Of a stretch of DNA of 64,000 bases, positions 11,645-24,782 are shown in pieces. The position numbers were made by a program, and so were the translations under genes. Position 1 is the stretch's first letter. The number at the start of each line of letters is the position of its first letter. This DNA is from Limonium bicolor (Eukaryota > Streptophyta > Magnoliopsida > Caryophyllales > Plumbaginaceae), in NCBI GenBank assembly GCA_023374045.1, contig CM041776.1, positions 480,693,925 to 480,757,924 on the forward strand. The letters are read 5' to 3'. The notes beneath the pieces are model-generated. The model saw only the letters and a program-made list of their open reading frames with translations, was not told the origin of the DNA and did no database searches.

Positions 11645-12278
11645 TGTAACGCCCCTATTTAACATATTTATAGCGGAAATAAAATACTAAAGACGTACAG
11701 ATCATCGGGTTCCAAACACCCGGTACCAACCTCACCAAAACACAACTTAATGATTACAAAAGTCACGGCCTGAACCACGAGAAAACTTTAACAAAAATAA
11801 GCAGTAATAAAAAGTATAAACTCTCCAAGCCTAATCCCATCCCAATCACTCTTTCTCTTCGTGGCCACCTGTAAGATAACACGTACCTGCAAGATAAAAC
11901 CAAGCAGCCCACCCCGAGTGGGGTGGGTCAGTTCCCTGGAATGGAACTGGTACGATCCTCCAAAAACAACTTAAAATACAATTCTTAAATAAATAATAAC
12001 TTGAAAAACAAACACTTAAAACACTCAGAGGAATAAAGCATTTCACAATTCACCAAATCAAAATATCAAGATAAAACAAAAGTTAATCACTGAAAGATAG
12101 AGTTAGTGAACAAAATCACACCATGAATTAGTGGACATCCATTTCCTTAGTTAAACCCAATTCCCGTTAGGAGTAGAAAACTCAGATAGTCACAAAGGAC
12201 TAGGAATGATGAGATAGATCCAAGAATCAAGAACTCAAGAGTGGAATAATTTAACTGGGAGAGATGGCCCCCACCGCC

Positions 12279-12420
12279 AAATATCAATGTCCGTATGGAC
12301 GAGGGATATACAGCCCCCTGCTGTCATAATATCAATGTCCTAGTGGACGAGGGATATACAGCCCCCTGCTGTCAAATATCAATGCCCCTATGGGCGAGGG
12401 ATATACAGCCCCCTGCTGTT
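12279..12420 (-). repeat. Three-unit hairpin array in the C 3' LTR
   Basis: Units of about 47 bases, each 'atatcaat' + short hairpin + 'gagggatatacagccccctgctgt'. The variable hairpins are GTCC-GTAT-GGAC, GTCC-TAGT-GGAC and GCCC-CTAT-GGGC, so a T-to-C change in one arm is matched by A-to-G in the other. The constant part contains a second stem ACAGC/GCTGT. The array is repeated in the other LTR. Confidence 0.85.
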
Positions 12421-15351
12421 ACCATTAAAGACGTGCGCACGTCGAAAGAAAGATTTCCAAGAATGACCTTTTCCAAATTCCCACTAGATCACCAACTACC
12501 AGAGCAATACCAAAACACTCAGTCCTACAGAGTGCAGAAGCGTAAACCCTAAGCAGTCAATGTCTAACGGGACACCAAATAGAAAGAACCAATACCCATG
12601 TAAATTTCATGCTCAAGGCTCAGTTAGTCACACAAGCTGAGTTAGTCACACAACCAATTCCTTTTTAGAAATTCCTCTTAAAGTCAGTTAGCGTTTTCCA
12701 AAACATCCCATAAGTCAATCAGCAAAAAGATCGGAGTACGAGAAATCGTACCTGGTATGTGAAGCACAATAACAAACTCGTAAAAGTGATTCCCCAACAG
12801 TAACCTATAATTAAGGTGTCCCAAATGTCGATTAGTTAAGAGACTTATAAACTTAACAACCTTCTTCACTTACTGGTTAACAGTTCTAGGTTTACCATTA
12901 TTCCTTTACAAAGGTTTGGGCTCGACTTGTTAACTAAATCCTTTGTTAGGCCCACCTCGTTTAATTTGGAATGATTTAGAATTAATTCCTGAGAGTGGCC
13001 CAAACTCTCTCTGGATTGTTAAAGTGGGCTTTTGGAGTTCATAGACTTGGGCTTAGTGGGTTAGCCCAAGACCGTGTTAAGTTATGTTGTGTAATTAAAA
13101 CTCTTAAATTAATAGTGACTATTCAATCACTCACTGACTAAAACCTAAGGTTTAATATATATATAGATATAACCTACTTATTATAACTATCACAAAGATT
13201 ATTATTTCCCTCAACCATATTAATGTATTTATGTACATGTATATTTATATTTATATATATATATATATATATATCTTTATGTATTAAAATTTATCCATAG
13301 CATTTTTAGGAAATTTTACTGTATTTATTAATCTTCAATAACTTCTAGGCTTAACACAACTGACTTAAAGTTTATAACATAATGTTTTCCTTGATTTATT
13401 TAATATATATAAGTATACCCGTATTAAAAAATTTCTAAGACATTTCCCTATGTAATTCACCATATTTAAACTATCTCATTAATACAACCTTAAGCTGTAT
13501 TCTAAGTATATTTCATAAAGTATTTCTTTTACCATATCTTAAGGTTCTAGCTCTTATAAAGTTTAGTTATTATAAGTGGTACTTTAATTAGTTCCCTGAT
13601 TTACTTTAAGTTACTTCTTAATTCTTTTTTTTTAATGCGTATTAAATAATATTTATATATATTTGTTCCTTGGTTTATTTGAAATATTAACCCCCATATA
13701 ATATAGTAAATAAAATGCAGGATAATTAAATTCCTTAATTTATATAAGTTCCTACTTAAGTAAGTAAATATACATATATGTAAATAATTTCATTTCTCTT
13801 AAAAGCTAATAAAAAAACATTTATAAACTTACTGTTATAAAATGTTAATTTAGTTCCCTTTATTTTCCCCAGCTTAAAAGTTAATTAACAACCCTTACTT
13901 TAATTTTTGATTACATTAAAAACTTTATATTATAGGTTATTCTTATGAAAAACTCATAAACACAATTTTTAAAACCTTTACCATTGCCCAAAAATCCCAA
14001 ATTTAATATACAGTAACTATAACATTTTAGACATATTATAAAATTTTTATTTCATAAAAATATCTTTTTAATTTAGCCAAATAATTCCAGAAAACCCGTA
14101 ACTTGTAAAAATCATAACTTATGTTTAAAAACTCCAAAACCATAATAATTTACATCAAAATAAACTAGATAAAATAAGGAATCCATGGTTAAAATTTCAA
14201 GTCAAAATACATTCGGGAGGATATTTAAATTAACCCAACAAGTTAAGACTATTTACTGGTATTTACTAAAACCCTTATAAAACTAAATTCTGAAACGTTT
14301 TAATCTCGGCCGTCCAGATCTTATAACTACGATCGGACGGCCCTAATTCTCCGAGTTCTTCAGCGCCGAGTTCAACCAAGTCGAGTACTAAATCGACGAT
14401 TCCTCACAATCTATAGAACGAAATCGCGTGATTCTTGTTTCCATGGATTCGTAATAAAATTTCGGTTCCAATGATGCTAATTTCCCTAATTTTAATGCAG
14501 AGTTCATCAAGATTCGAATTTGATTCGAGAGTAGGGTTCTTAAGGTTACCGAATTCAATTCTGTCAAATTCTCCTAATCTAGAGCGTAACAGGTTAAATT
14601 GCAACATGGGTTAGATCGGAATTGTAAAACGGTTAGCATAATCGGAGGAATTTGAAGAAAACTCACCACAATTGCACGATTGAAGCGATTCGAAATCGTT
14701 TTTTTTCTGGAAAGGTTCGACTTCAAACTATTCGAGTAGCGAACTTTGGAGGTCTGTAGATTACGTTCTAGATCGAGTTAGGCCATGTTTTTGGGCTCAT
14801 TAGAAAGAAGAAACATAGATCTACACATTGATAACTAGAACTAATCCTAACTCGCATTATACAGAAAGAAAATTGACCCGAAAGTTACGAGTTTACCTGT
14901 CGTTTTCTGTGATTTTATGTGCTGACAAATCAGAGACTTTGGGCGACTATATCTTGCAAACGGTTACGAATCAGGCTTGGGAATAAACATGAAAGTTGTA
15001 GATGGATTAGAGATCTACACAACAAGCTATAGAAATCGAAATTTGGTTGAAAGACGAGGAAGTTATGGCAAGACGAACTTTACCTGAAATCGAATGAAAA
15101 CTGGAATCTGGGTTACGAACTCGAAAGCTGGCAACTTTGGATCAACTTTCCCGTCGATGTAGAATGAGTTAGGGCTTGTATGAGTTATGATTGTAAAGAG
15201 GGAATTAAGGAGAAAAGAATAGAGAAGACGGCACTGGAAAATTCGAAGTAACGAGTGAGATATAGCCGTCACAAGTTAGGTCAAAATCGGATGATTGTTG
15301 GAGAAAAACAAGGAGATAGAATTAACTAAGTGTTGGGCGCACGAGAGGCTG

Positions 15352-15370
15352 ACACGTGGCAGTTATAAAA
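15352..15370 (-). promoter_or_regulatory. Possible U3 promoter elements in the C 3' LTR
   Basis: On the minus strand a TATA-like ATTTTATAACT lies just before CCACGTGTC, a G-box/ABRE-like core, about 475 bases into the LTR. Weak evidence by sequence only. The same sequence is at about 23650 in the other LTR. Confidence 0.25.
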
Positions 15371-15844
15371 TTTGGCTCTAAACTTCAAACTAGCATAACT
15401 TTGGCTAGGATGATCCGTTTTTGACGTTCTTTTTATCGATCTTCATGGTTTTTCATAACCTATTTTTTGGTATAGGTTTCATGGCCTGGTTTGACCATTC
15501 TCAAAAAGTCAACTCTAGCAAGGCTTAATAAGCTTTAAGGTTTCTAGAATTTTATATTGACTTTTATGTTTCAAAACCATATTCCAACACTTCCTAAAAT
15601 CTTTATAATATATTTGGAGTGCTTAATAATTTTCCCAAGATTTATTGACTTATAAATCTTATTATTAAATTCATAATACTATATAATAATGTATAATAAT
15701 TAGGGTTAAATAGGAGAAAACCCCTAAATAAATTTCATAATTCCATATAATAATTTAATATTCATAATTCCATATAATAATTTAATTTTTTTTTATAAAA
15801 GAAATCCCTAAATTAATTTAAATTAATTTAGGGGTATTTCAGCA

Positions 15845-15875
15845 TATCCCCCTTAAGAAATTCGCCTCGAAGTTT
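15845..15875 (-). other. 3' PPT with hairpin (element C)
   Basis: On the minus strand AAACTTCG / CGAATTT (one bulged base) precedes TTTCTTAAGGGGGATA and the LTR start. It is equivalent to the hairpin-PPT modules of A, D and E. Confidence 0.7.
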
Positions 15876-16270
15876 AGCAATCAACTAATAGGCATTCACA
15901 CGCTTCGGGTGTGCTGAACAATAATAGCTTTGAATGTGTATCTCCATCAAACATTCAATGATTATATCATTACATAACCATCACTTAGACAGAAAACGAA
16001 ATTACAGCAAGTGTCGAATAAGAAGCAAATCAATGATAAACATAACAAATCAAACTGACAATACCCAATACGTTCAAATACTCAACGATCATCAAACACT
16101 CTAATATCAACGAACGAGTACGGTGAGGACGAACTGACTTAAAAGTAGCTCAGTGAAACTATACGCAACACCTGACAGTACTGTGCCACAACGTACTACG
16201 TACATACATACTCTCATACTAATAATGCAAGGAATAATCCGGATGAGATAACGAAGGAGGAGTATGCCAG

Positions 16271-16308
16271 CATATCCCCCTAAAAGAGCTAAGGTACGCC
16301 CTCGTACC
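16271..16308 (-). other. Second hairpin-PPT module (element C)
   Basis: On the minus strand stem GGTACG/CGTACC with loop AGGG (plus 16293-16308) precedes CTTTTAGGGGGATATG (plus 16271-16286). It lies about 430 bases inside the LTR-adjacent PPT, just after the end of the chromodomain. Confidence 0.65.
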
Positions 16309-16329
16309 GCCACTAACGTGAATCATTCA

Positions 16330-17660
16330 GGATGCAGAATCATGCAAACAGATTGGTACTAACTCTCATGGAGTCCTCGGTCTCCCAAGTAGCTTCCTCG
16401 ACCCCATGATGTTCCCAAAGAACCTTCACTAGCTTACTGATCTGCCCTCGTTTCTCGGACCTTCGTGTCCAAGATCTGTATAGGAGTCTCCTCATACCTC
16501 AGTGTAGGCTCAATCTCTAACCTCTCTGGCTGCAGTACGTGAGAAGGGTCAGGCATATACTTCTTCAACTGAGATACATGAAACACATCGTGTACCTTCC
16601 CCAACTCAGCTGGTAGCTCGAGTCTGTAAGAACTGGGCCCACACGCTCCGTAATCCTGTACGGGCCAACATACTTAGGGCTCAGCTTCCCCCTCATCCCG
16701 AATCTGAATATCCCTCTCATCGGGGACACTCGTAAGAAGACCATGTCTCCCAACTGAAACTCGAGCTCTCTGGTACGCTGATCCCCATAAGACATCTGTC
16801 TGGACTAAGCTGCCCTCATGTGCTGCTGAATAACCCTAACGTCATCCTGCAGTGTCTGAATATACTCAGGCCCAATCAAGACCGCCTCAGCAGGGTCACT
16901 CCATGACAAGGGAGTCCGACACGGCCTGCCATATAGGGCCTGGAATGGTGCCATGCCGATAGACGCGTGGTAAGAGTTATTATAGGAGAACTCTACCAGG
17001 TGTAGACGCTCTACCCAACTCCCCTGATATTCCAGAGCGACTGCTCGCAACATATCCTCCAAGGTCTGAATAGTCCTCTCAGTCTGCCTATCAGTCTGCG
17101 GGTGAAAAGCTGTGCTAAGTCGTAGCTGAGTCCCAAATGCCTCCTGTACCTGACGCCAATATCGACTGAGGAAACGAGTGTCACGATCAGAGACGATCGT
17201 CTTCGGTACCCCATGGTACCGGATATGCTCCGTGGTAAACACCTCAGCCAGTTTGGGCACCTTCCAGGTGTATGATAGGTATGAACCTAGCTGTCTTGGT
17301 CAACCTATCGACTATAACCCAAATGACGTTCAGTCCACCTCTAGCTGGAGGGAGACCGACCACAAAATCCATGCTGATGTCGTCAAACTTCCAGCACGGT
17401 ACTGGAAGTGACTGAATCTGGCCGCCTGGTCGTCGATGCTCAAACTTCACTTTCTAACAAGTGAGGCACCGAGAGACAAAATCAGCTACATCCCTCTTCA
17501 TCCCGCTCCACCAGAATAATTACTTCAAGTCCTTGTACATCTTGGTGGCTCCAGGGTGTACTGATAATGTCGAGGAATGAACCTCTGAAAGAATCCTGGT
17601 CTGAAGCTCTGTCGCATCCTGAGGAACGCAGAGTCTACCTCTGACTCGAAGGTGTCCCTC
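16330..17660 (-). pseudogene. Integrase and chromodomain of element C, broken
   Basis: In minus sense: HHCC zinc region ([12 protein letters not shown], then CLTC around 17470), [99 protein letters not shown]. The C-terminal part follows (ELEFQLGDMVFLRVSP, KLSPKYVGPYRI) and ends in a chromodomain (KVLWEHHGVEEATWE, about 16360-16440). The DDE residues can all be placed. An in-frame stop before the Cys-x-x-Cys end and frameshifts near 17250, 16800 and 16640 break it. Chromodomain integrases of this type are thought to bias insertion toward chromatin marks. Confidence 0.85.
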
Positions 17661-19150
17661 GCTGTCCAGCTCATAGTCGTACTTCAAACCGTCAGTCAAC
17701 CCGTCTGCTAACTTCTGTCTGATGCCCTGTAGATAAACGTCACTGTCCTGGGCTGCGTACACCTCCTCAGCTATCGTGGTCGTCTCTAATAGGGCGAGTA
17801 GTGAATAAGCTCTTCTGCTCAGAGTGTCTGCCACGACATTTCCTTTCCCTTCTTTGTACTGGAGGTTGATGTCATAATCGGCCAGTAGCTCAACCCAACG
17901 TCGCTGTCTCAAATTGAGCTCCTTCTGGGTCCAGATGTACTTCAGACTCTATGGTCTATCATAATCCAGACTATGGCTCCGTACAAGTAATGTCGCCAGA
18001 TCTTCAAGGCGAAGACTATGGCGAGGAGCTCAAGGTCGTGAGTGGGGTAGTTTCCTCATGCTTCTTCAGCTGTCTAGAAGCATACGCTACTACTCGGCCA
18101 TGCTGCATCAGTACTCCACCAATTCCTCTGCCTGAAGCATCGCAATATACCTCGTACCCCTCATTCCCCTCTGGGATAGTCAATACGGAGCTGTGGTCAA
18201 GGCGTCCTTCAGCGCCTTGAAGGAGACCTCACAAGCCTCTGTCCATAAAAAGGGCTGTCCTTCTTCATCAAGGAGGTCAAGGGCTTGGCCAGCCTGGAGA
18301 AGTCCTTCACAAAGCGTCTATAGTAGCCAGCCAACCCAAGGAAACTCCTAACCTCTGTCACAGTGCGAGGTCTATGCCAGCTCTGCACTGCCTCTCTCTT
18401 GCTGGGTCTACAGAAACTCCCTCAGCTGAGATCACGTGTCCAAGAAATGACACCTTGTCCAACCAAAATTCACACTTGCTGAACTTGGCATATAACTGTT
18501 CTCCCTCAACGTCTCCAAGACTGTCCTCAAATGTTGCTCATGTTCCTCCTTGCTCTTGGGAAGACTAGAATGTCATAATAAATACGACTACCGTATCAAG
18601 AGCTAGTTCGTCACAAAATCCAGCTGTGGTTATAATTCTCACTCATACGTCAATCACAATGTGTGCAAACTGGGGCATTGCTCTCTGAAGCTAACTCATA
18701 ATGCTGGGGACTACAGACTTACTGCTGGGCTTAGCAGTAGACTATTCTCAAATCTCAGCTGGCTGGAGCGAGCAATCGGTCAGTCAAAACGGCATCACTG
18801 TGCATAGTCCGTGCTGGTCGGAACTGTCTTCTCAATGTCGCTCAGACAGCATGGTGATATCCGGATCGCAGATCATCTTATCTGAAACACCCTGCTCCCA
18901 GCTGGTCGAACAAGTCATCGATCCTGGCAGTGGGTACTTGTTTTTGATCGTGACATTGTTCAACTCTCTGTAATCTATACACAGTCTCATACTCCCGTCC
19001 TTTTCTTGACAAACAGCACAGGAGCGCCCAAGGTGAGACACTAGGTCTAATGAAACCCTTATCCAGTAGCTCCTGCAACTGCTTCTTTAACTCGACCATC
19101 TCAGCAGGGCCCATCCGGTAGGGAGCCTTAGCAATCGGTCCCGTGCCGGT
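17661..19150 (-). pseudogene. Reverse transcriptase and RNase H of element C, heavily damaged
   Basis: The RT start is clear at 19114-18920 ([23 protein letters not shown], then frameshifted '[19 protein letters not shown]', IDDLFDQL). The palm region 18900-18560 is badly scrambled: only traces of the RSGYH and YGH-EF-VMPFG segments are legible and I find no intact FxDD box. RNase H reappears around 18210-17810 ([68 protein letters not shown]). Not functional as assembled. Confidence 0.75.
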
Positions 19151-19323
19151 ACGAGGTCGATGTTGAATTCAACCTCTCTCAGCGGTGGTAGTCCAGGTAG
19201 CTCCTCTGGAAAAAACATCGGGGTACTCCGACACAATGGGAACGTCGCTCCTGAACTTCGGATCCGTCCTCAGATCCTGGGCATAGCAGTAGTAGGCAGT
19301 AGCGCCCTTGGACACTTCCTTCA

Positions 19324-19721
19324 TCAGGGATATGCTGATACAACCTTCACAGTCGGCTGCTTAGGCTGCATTCGGTATGATACTGTGATCCCTGTGGCTA
19401 ACTTCAAGAGGAGACGATGCTCTGCGCAGTGTAGTCTACCTCTGTACCGCTGTAGCGTGTCCATGCCCACGATTATGTCAAATCCCATGCCAGGGAAGAC
19501 AATAGCATCAAGTAGGAAGTCCGCTCCCTTGATGTGCATGCTCAGATTCTTGCACTGTTTGCTGCATTTGATCAACTCCTTGGATGGCAACAAAACTGAG
19601 CAATCCTGGATATCCTCTGTGGGGGCATTTACCTTAGTATGGAATGCCTGGGATATGAAGGAGTGGGAGGCTCCGGAATCAAACAGGACGGTGGCTTCCA
19701 CTCCATTAATTTGGAATGTGC
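19324..19721 (-). pseudogene. Aspartic protease domain of element C
   Basis: The minus-strand reading begins GTFQINGVEATVLFDSGASHSFI, with the retropepsin D-S-G-A active site, and continues to GFDIIVGMDTLQRYRGRLHCAEHRLLL, the flap and C-terminal part of chromovirus proteases. It ends at a stop at 19324. The domain is intact over about 130 residues. It starts directly at an acceptor-like TTGCAG|GCAC (19722/19721). Confidence 0.85.
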
Positions 19722-19973
19722 CTGCAATTATTGAGTGAATTAAGTTCTAAGGTTTCTAATAACTCTTTCCAAGGCAGTTGTTCAAGGTTAATTGGTATAC
19801 CTGTGATGACCATTCCATTGTCTAGTTTCTTTTTATTGTCAATGTAAAAAAGGGATGAACTATAAACCCTTCATTTTATTTCGTTACGAACATTTCAATT
19901 CCATTTGTGAACATGACTTATTTATTTAATGACAATTGTTCCTCAACTTTCGATATTTGCTTCTGTAACGCCC
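19722..19973 (-). other. Leader/intron remnant between 5' LTR and protease of element C
   Basis: AT-rich, non-coding on the minus strand, ending AATAATTGCAG at the protease. No PBS and no gag. It resembles the 3' half of the intron-like segment that precedes protease in element E, although their sequences are not obviously alike. Confidence 0.4.
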
Positions 19974-22900
19974 CTATTTAACATATTTATAGCGGAAATA
20001 AAATACTAAAGACGTACAGATCATCGGGTTCCAAAAACCCGGTACCAACCTCACCAAACACACAACTTAATGATTACAAAAGTCACGGCCTGAACCACGA
20101 GAAAACTTTAACAAAAATAAACAGTAATAAAACGTATAAACTCTCCAAGCCTAATCCATCCCAATCACTCTTTCTCTTCGTGGCCACCTGTAAGATAACA
20201 CGTACCTGCAAGATAAAACCAAGCAGCCCACCCCGAGTGGGGTGGGTCAGTTCCCTGGAATGGAAATGGTACGATCCTCCAAAACAACTTAAAATACAAT
20301 TCTTAAATAAATAATAACTTGAAACAAACACTTAAAACACTCAGAGGAATAAAGCATTTCACAATTCACCAAATCAAAATATCAAGATAAAACAAAAGTT
20401 AATCACTGAAAGATAGAGTTAGTGAACAAAATCACACCATGAATTAGTGGACATCCATTTCCTTAGTTAAACCCAATTCCCGTTAGGAGTAGAAAATTCA
20501 GATAGTCACAAAGGACTAGGAATGATGAGATAGATCCAAGAATCAAGAACTCAAGAGTGGAATTAACTGGGAGAGATGGCCCCCACCGCCAAATATCAAT
20601 GTCCGTATGGACGAGGGATATACAGCCCCCTGCTGTCATAATATCAATGTCCTAGTGGACGAGGGATATACAGCCCCCTGCTGTCAAATATCATGCCCCT
20701 ATGGGCGAGGGATATACAGCCCCCTGCTGTTACCATTAAAGACGCGCGCACGTCGAAAGAAAGATTTCCAAGAATGACCTTTTCCAATTCCCACTAGATC
20801 ACCAACTACCCAGAGCAATACCAAAACACTCAGTCCTACAGAGTGCAGAAGCGTAAACCCTAAGCAGTCAATGTCTAACGGGACACCAAATTGAAAGAAC
20901 CAATACCCATGTAATTTCATGTCTCAAGGCTCAGTTAGTCACACAAGCTGAGTTAGTCACACAACCAATTCCTTTTTAGAAATTCCTCTTAAAGTCAGTT
21001 AGCGTTTTCCAAAACATCCCATAAGTCAATCAGCAAAAAGATCGGAGTACGAGAAATCGTACCTGGTATGTGAAGCACAATAACTAACTCGTAAAAGTGA
21101 TTCCCAACAGTAGCCTATAATTAAGGTGTCCCCAATGTCGATTAGTTAAGAGACTTATAAACTTAACAACCTTCTTCACTTACTGGTTAACAGTTCTAGG
21201 TTTACCATTATTCCTTTACAAAGGTTTGGGCTCGACTTGTTAACTAAATCCTTTGTTAGGCCCACCTCGTTTAATTGGGAATGATTTAGAATTAATTCCT
21301 GAGAGTGGCCCAAACTCTCTTGGATTGTTAAAGTGGGCTTTTGGAGTTCATAGACTTGGGCTTAGTGGGTTAGCCCAAGACCGTGTTAAGTTATGTTGTG
21401 TAATTAAAACTCTTAAATTAATAGTGACTATTCAATCACTCACTGACTAAAACCTAAGGTTTATATATATATAGATATAACCTACTTATTATAACTATCA
21501 CAAAGATTATTATTTCCCTCAACCATATAATGTATTTATGTACATGTATATTATATTTATATATATATATATCTTTATGTATTAAAATTTATCCATAGCA
21601 TTTTTAGGAAATTTTACTGTATTTATTAATCTTCAATAACTTCTAGGCTTAACACAACTGACTTAAAGTTTATAACATAATGTTTTTCCTTGATTTATTT
21701 AATATATATAAGTATACCCGTATTAAAAAATTCTAAGACATTTCCCTATGTAATCACCATATTTAAACTATCTCATTAATACAACCTTAAGCTGTATTCT
21801 AAGTATATTTCATAAAGTATTTCTTTTACCATATCTTAAGGTTCTAGCTCTTATAAAGTTTAGTTATTATAAGTGGTACTTTAATTAGTTCCCTGATTTA
21901 CTTTAAGTTACTTCTTAATTCTTTTTTTTAATGCGTATTAAATAATATTTATATATATTTGTTCCTTAGTTTATTTGAAATATTAACCCCCATATAATAT
22001 AGTAAATAAAATGCAGGATAATTAAATTCCTTAATTTATATAAGTTCCTACTTAAGTAAGTAAATATACATATATGTAAATAATTTCATTTCTCTTAAAA
22101 GCTAATACAAAAACATTTATAAACTTACTGTTATAAAATGTTAATTTAGTTCCCTTTATTTTCCCCAGCTTAAAAGTTAATTAACAACCCTTACTATAAT
22201 TTTTGATTACATTAAAAACTTTATATTATAGGTTATTCTTATGAAAAACTCATAAACACAATTTTAAAACCCTTTACCATTGCCCAAAAATTCCCAAATT
22301 TAATATACAGTAACTATAACATTTTAGACATATTATAAAATTTTTATTTCATAAAAATATCTTTTTAATTTAGCCAAATAATTCCAGAAAACCCGTAACT
22401 TGTAAAAATCATAACTTATGTTTAAAAACTCCAAACCATAATAATTTACATGAAAATAAACTAGATAAAATAAGGAATCCATGGTTAAAATTTCAAGTCA
22501 AAATACATTCGGGAGGATATTTAAATTATCCCAACAAGTTAAGACTATTTACTGGTATTTACTAAAACCCTTATAAACTAAATTCTGAAACGTTTTAATC
22601 TCGGCCGTCCAGATCTTATAACTACGATCGGACGGCCCTAATTCTCCGAGTTCTTCAGCGCCGAGTTCAACCAAGTCGAGTACTAAATCGACGATTCCTC
22701 ACAATCTACAGAACGAAATCGCGTGATTCTTGTTCTATGGATTCGTAATAAAATTTCGGTTCCAATGATGCTAATTTCCCCAATTTTAATGCAGAGTTCA
22801 TCAAGATTCGAATTTGATTCGAGAGTTAGGGTTCTTAAGGTTACCGAATTCAATTCTGTCAAATTCTCCTAATCTAGAGCGTAACAGGTTAATTGCAACA

Positions 22901-24128
22901 TGGGTTAGATCGGAATTGTAAAACCGGTTAGCATAATCGGAGGAATTTGAAGAAAACTCACCACAATTGCACGATTGAAGCGATTCGAAATCGTTTTTTT
23001 TTCTGGAAAGGTTCCGACTTCAAACTGTTCGAGTAGCGAACTTTGGAGGTCTGTAGATTACGTTCTAGATCGAGTTAGGCCATGTTTTTGGCTCATTAGA
23101 AAGAAGAAACATAGATCTACACATTGATAACTAGAACTAATCCTAACTCGCATTATACAGAAAGAAAATTGACCCGAAAGTTACGAGTTTACCTGTCGTT
23201 TTTCTGTGATTTTATGTGCTAACAAATCAGAGACTTTGGGCGACTATATCTTGCAAACGGTTACGAATCAGGCTTGGGAATAAACATGAAAGTTGTAGAT
23301 GGATTATAGATCTACACAACGAGCTATAGAAATTGAAATTTGGTTGAAAGACGAGGAAGTTATGGCAAGACGAACTTTACCTGAAATCGAATGAAAACTG
23401 GAATCTGGGTTACGACTCGAAAGCTGGCAACTTTGGATCAACTTTCCCGTCGATGTAGAATGAGTTAGGGCTTGTATGAGTTATGATTGTAAAGAGGGAA
23501 TTAATGAGAAAAGAATAGAGAAGACGGCACTGGAAAATTCAAAGTAACGAGTGAGATATAGCCGTCACAAGTTAGGTCAAAATCGGATGATTGTTGGAGA
23601 AAAACAAGGAGATAGAATTAACCAAGTGTTGGGGCGCACGAGAGGCTGACACGTGGCAGTTATAAAATTTTGGCTCTAAACTTCAAACTAGCATAACTTT
23701 GGCTAGGATGATCCGTTTTTGACGTTCTTTTTATCGATCTTCATGGTTTTCATAACCTATTTTTTGGTATATGTTTCATGGCCTGGTTTGACCATTCTCA
23801 AAAGTCAACTCTAGCAAGGCTTAATAAGCTTTAAGGTTTCTAGAATTTTATATTGACTTTTTTTCAAAACCATGTTCCAACACTTCCTAAAATCTTTATA
23901 ATATATTTGGAGTGCTTAATAATTTTCCCAAGATTTATTGACTTATAAATCTTATTATTAAATTCATATACTATATAATAATGTATAATAATTAGGGTTA
24001 ATAGGAGAAAACCCCTAAATAATTTCATAATTCCATATAATAATTTAATATTCATAATTCCATATAATAATTTTTTTTTTTATAAAAGAAATCCCCTAAA
24101 TTAATTAAATTAATATAGGGGTATTTCA
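19974..24128 (-). repeat. 5' LTR of element C
   Basis: 4155 bases, near-identical to 11645-15841. Differences are mostly single-base indels in homopolymers plus scattered substitutions. It is flanked on the right by the TSD TTAAA (24129-24133). A copy of the three-unit hairpin array is at 20590-20731. Confidence 0.9.
20590..20731 (-). repeat. Three-unit hairpin array in the C 5' LTR
   Basis: Same three units as 12279-12420, with stems GTCC/GGAC, GTCC/GGAC and GCCC/GGGC retained; one A is missing in the third unit. Confidence 0.85.
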
Positions 24129-24153
24129 TTAAACCTAACCTTTAGACATATTA
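24129..24153 (+). pseudogene. C-terminal end of the AlkB domain, after element C
   Basis: Starts with the second TTAAA target copy. Read with the preceding GAT of 11638-11640 and allowing one missing T, it supplies the LNLTFR-H box that ends AlkB proteins. That Arg binds the 2-oxoglutarate carboxylate in characterised AlkB enzymes. This proves that 11644 and 24129 were adjacent before element C inserted. Confidence 0.75.
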
Positions 24154-24295
24154 GTCATGTAATGTTAGAATGAGATGTAAGATTGAAGCACATGTTGTAA
24201 ACAGGATGGTCATGAATAAAATAACAGGTTGTTCACATAAATTGTTACGACTCTTGTTATACCATCAATACTCATGAGCTTGTGAACACAATTAG
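24154..24295 (+). other. Intron-like segment 4, between AlkB and protease
   Basis: 142 AT-rich bases, candidate donor CATATTA|GTCATG and acceptor ACACAATTAG|GTTATG. Joining these ends keeps frame from ...FRHI into YGLGTEGALSILTEAQADASG, the usual lead-in to chromovirus protease. The donor choice is uncertain; GTAATG at 24159 is an alternative. Confidence 0.35.
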
Positions 24296-24782
24296 GTTAT
24301 GGACTCGGTACAGAAGGTGCACTAAGCATACTTACAGAGGCACAGGCCGACGCCAGCGGTACTATCCTCACCGGCACCTTTCCGATTAATGGGATTGAGG
24401 CATCAGTTCTCTTCGACTCAGGGGCCTCGCATACCTTTGTCTCGGCATCATTCGCGAGCAGGTTGGGGCTAGACGCTGATGAGCTACCCGACTTCACGGT
24501 TACGCTCCCGTCTAAGGAGAAGGTTCGTTGCACTCGTTACTACCGAGGAGCCACTATCAGAATTAAGGGAGAAGACTTTCCAGTCAGTTTCATTGAGTTC
24601 AGTAAGCTAGGATTTGATGTTATCTTCGGGATGAACTGGTTGGAGCGGCACAAGGGACGTATCCTCTGCGCCGAGCATAGATTGCTGCTCAGGAGTCCGT
24701 CTGGGGTAACAATATCATACCGCCAGAGGCCCAGAGAGCCTTCGACTAAGATCATCACCGCCATGGCATGTATAAAGAATTG
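24296..24782 (+). pseudogene. Aspartic protease of element E
   Basis: Retropepsin domain. The lead-in ILTEAQADASGTILTGTF is followed by ASVLFDSGASHTFVS (active-site Asp codon 24415-24417), then VTLPSKEKVRC, GFDVIFGMNWLERHKGRILCAEHRLLL and PSGVTISYRQRP. This part has no frameshift across about 150 residues and ends at TGA 24781-24783. It processes the Gag-Pol polyprotein in active elements. The parent element is broken elsewhere. Confidence 0.85.

Larger units (their letters stand above)
11645..15841 (-). repeat. 3' LTR of element C
   Basis: 4197 bases, TGTAACGCCCC...GGGGTATTTCA on the plus strand (TGAAATACCCC...GGGCGTTACA in element sense). The PPT lies immediately at 15845-15857. It holds the three-unit hairpin array at 12279-12420 and long AT-rich stretches (13140-14300). 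Confidence 0.9.
11645..24128 (-). mobile_element. Element C: nested gag-less chromovirus with 4.2-kb LTRs
   Basis: Two near-identical LTRs (11645-15841 and 19974-24128), both in minus orientation, flank a 4.1-kb internal region. The 5-bp target duplication TTAAA is perfect. The minus-strand order is protease, RT, RNase H, integrase, chromodomain, PPT, 3' LTR. No gag and no TGGTATC primer site follow the 5' LTR; the first ~250 internal bases look like the tail of an intron ending just before protease. The first ~205 aligned LTR bases show about three substitutions and two single-base indels, so the insertion is fairly recent. It interrupts the AlkB domain of element E. Confidence 0.9.
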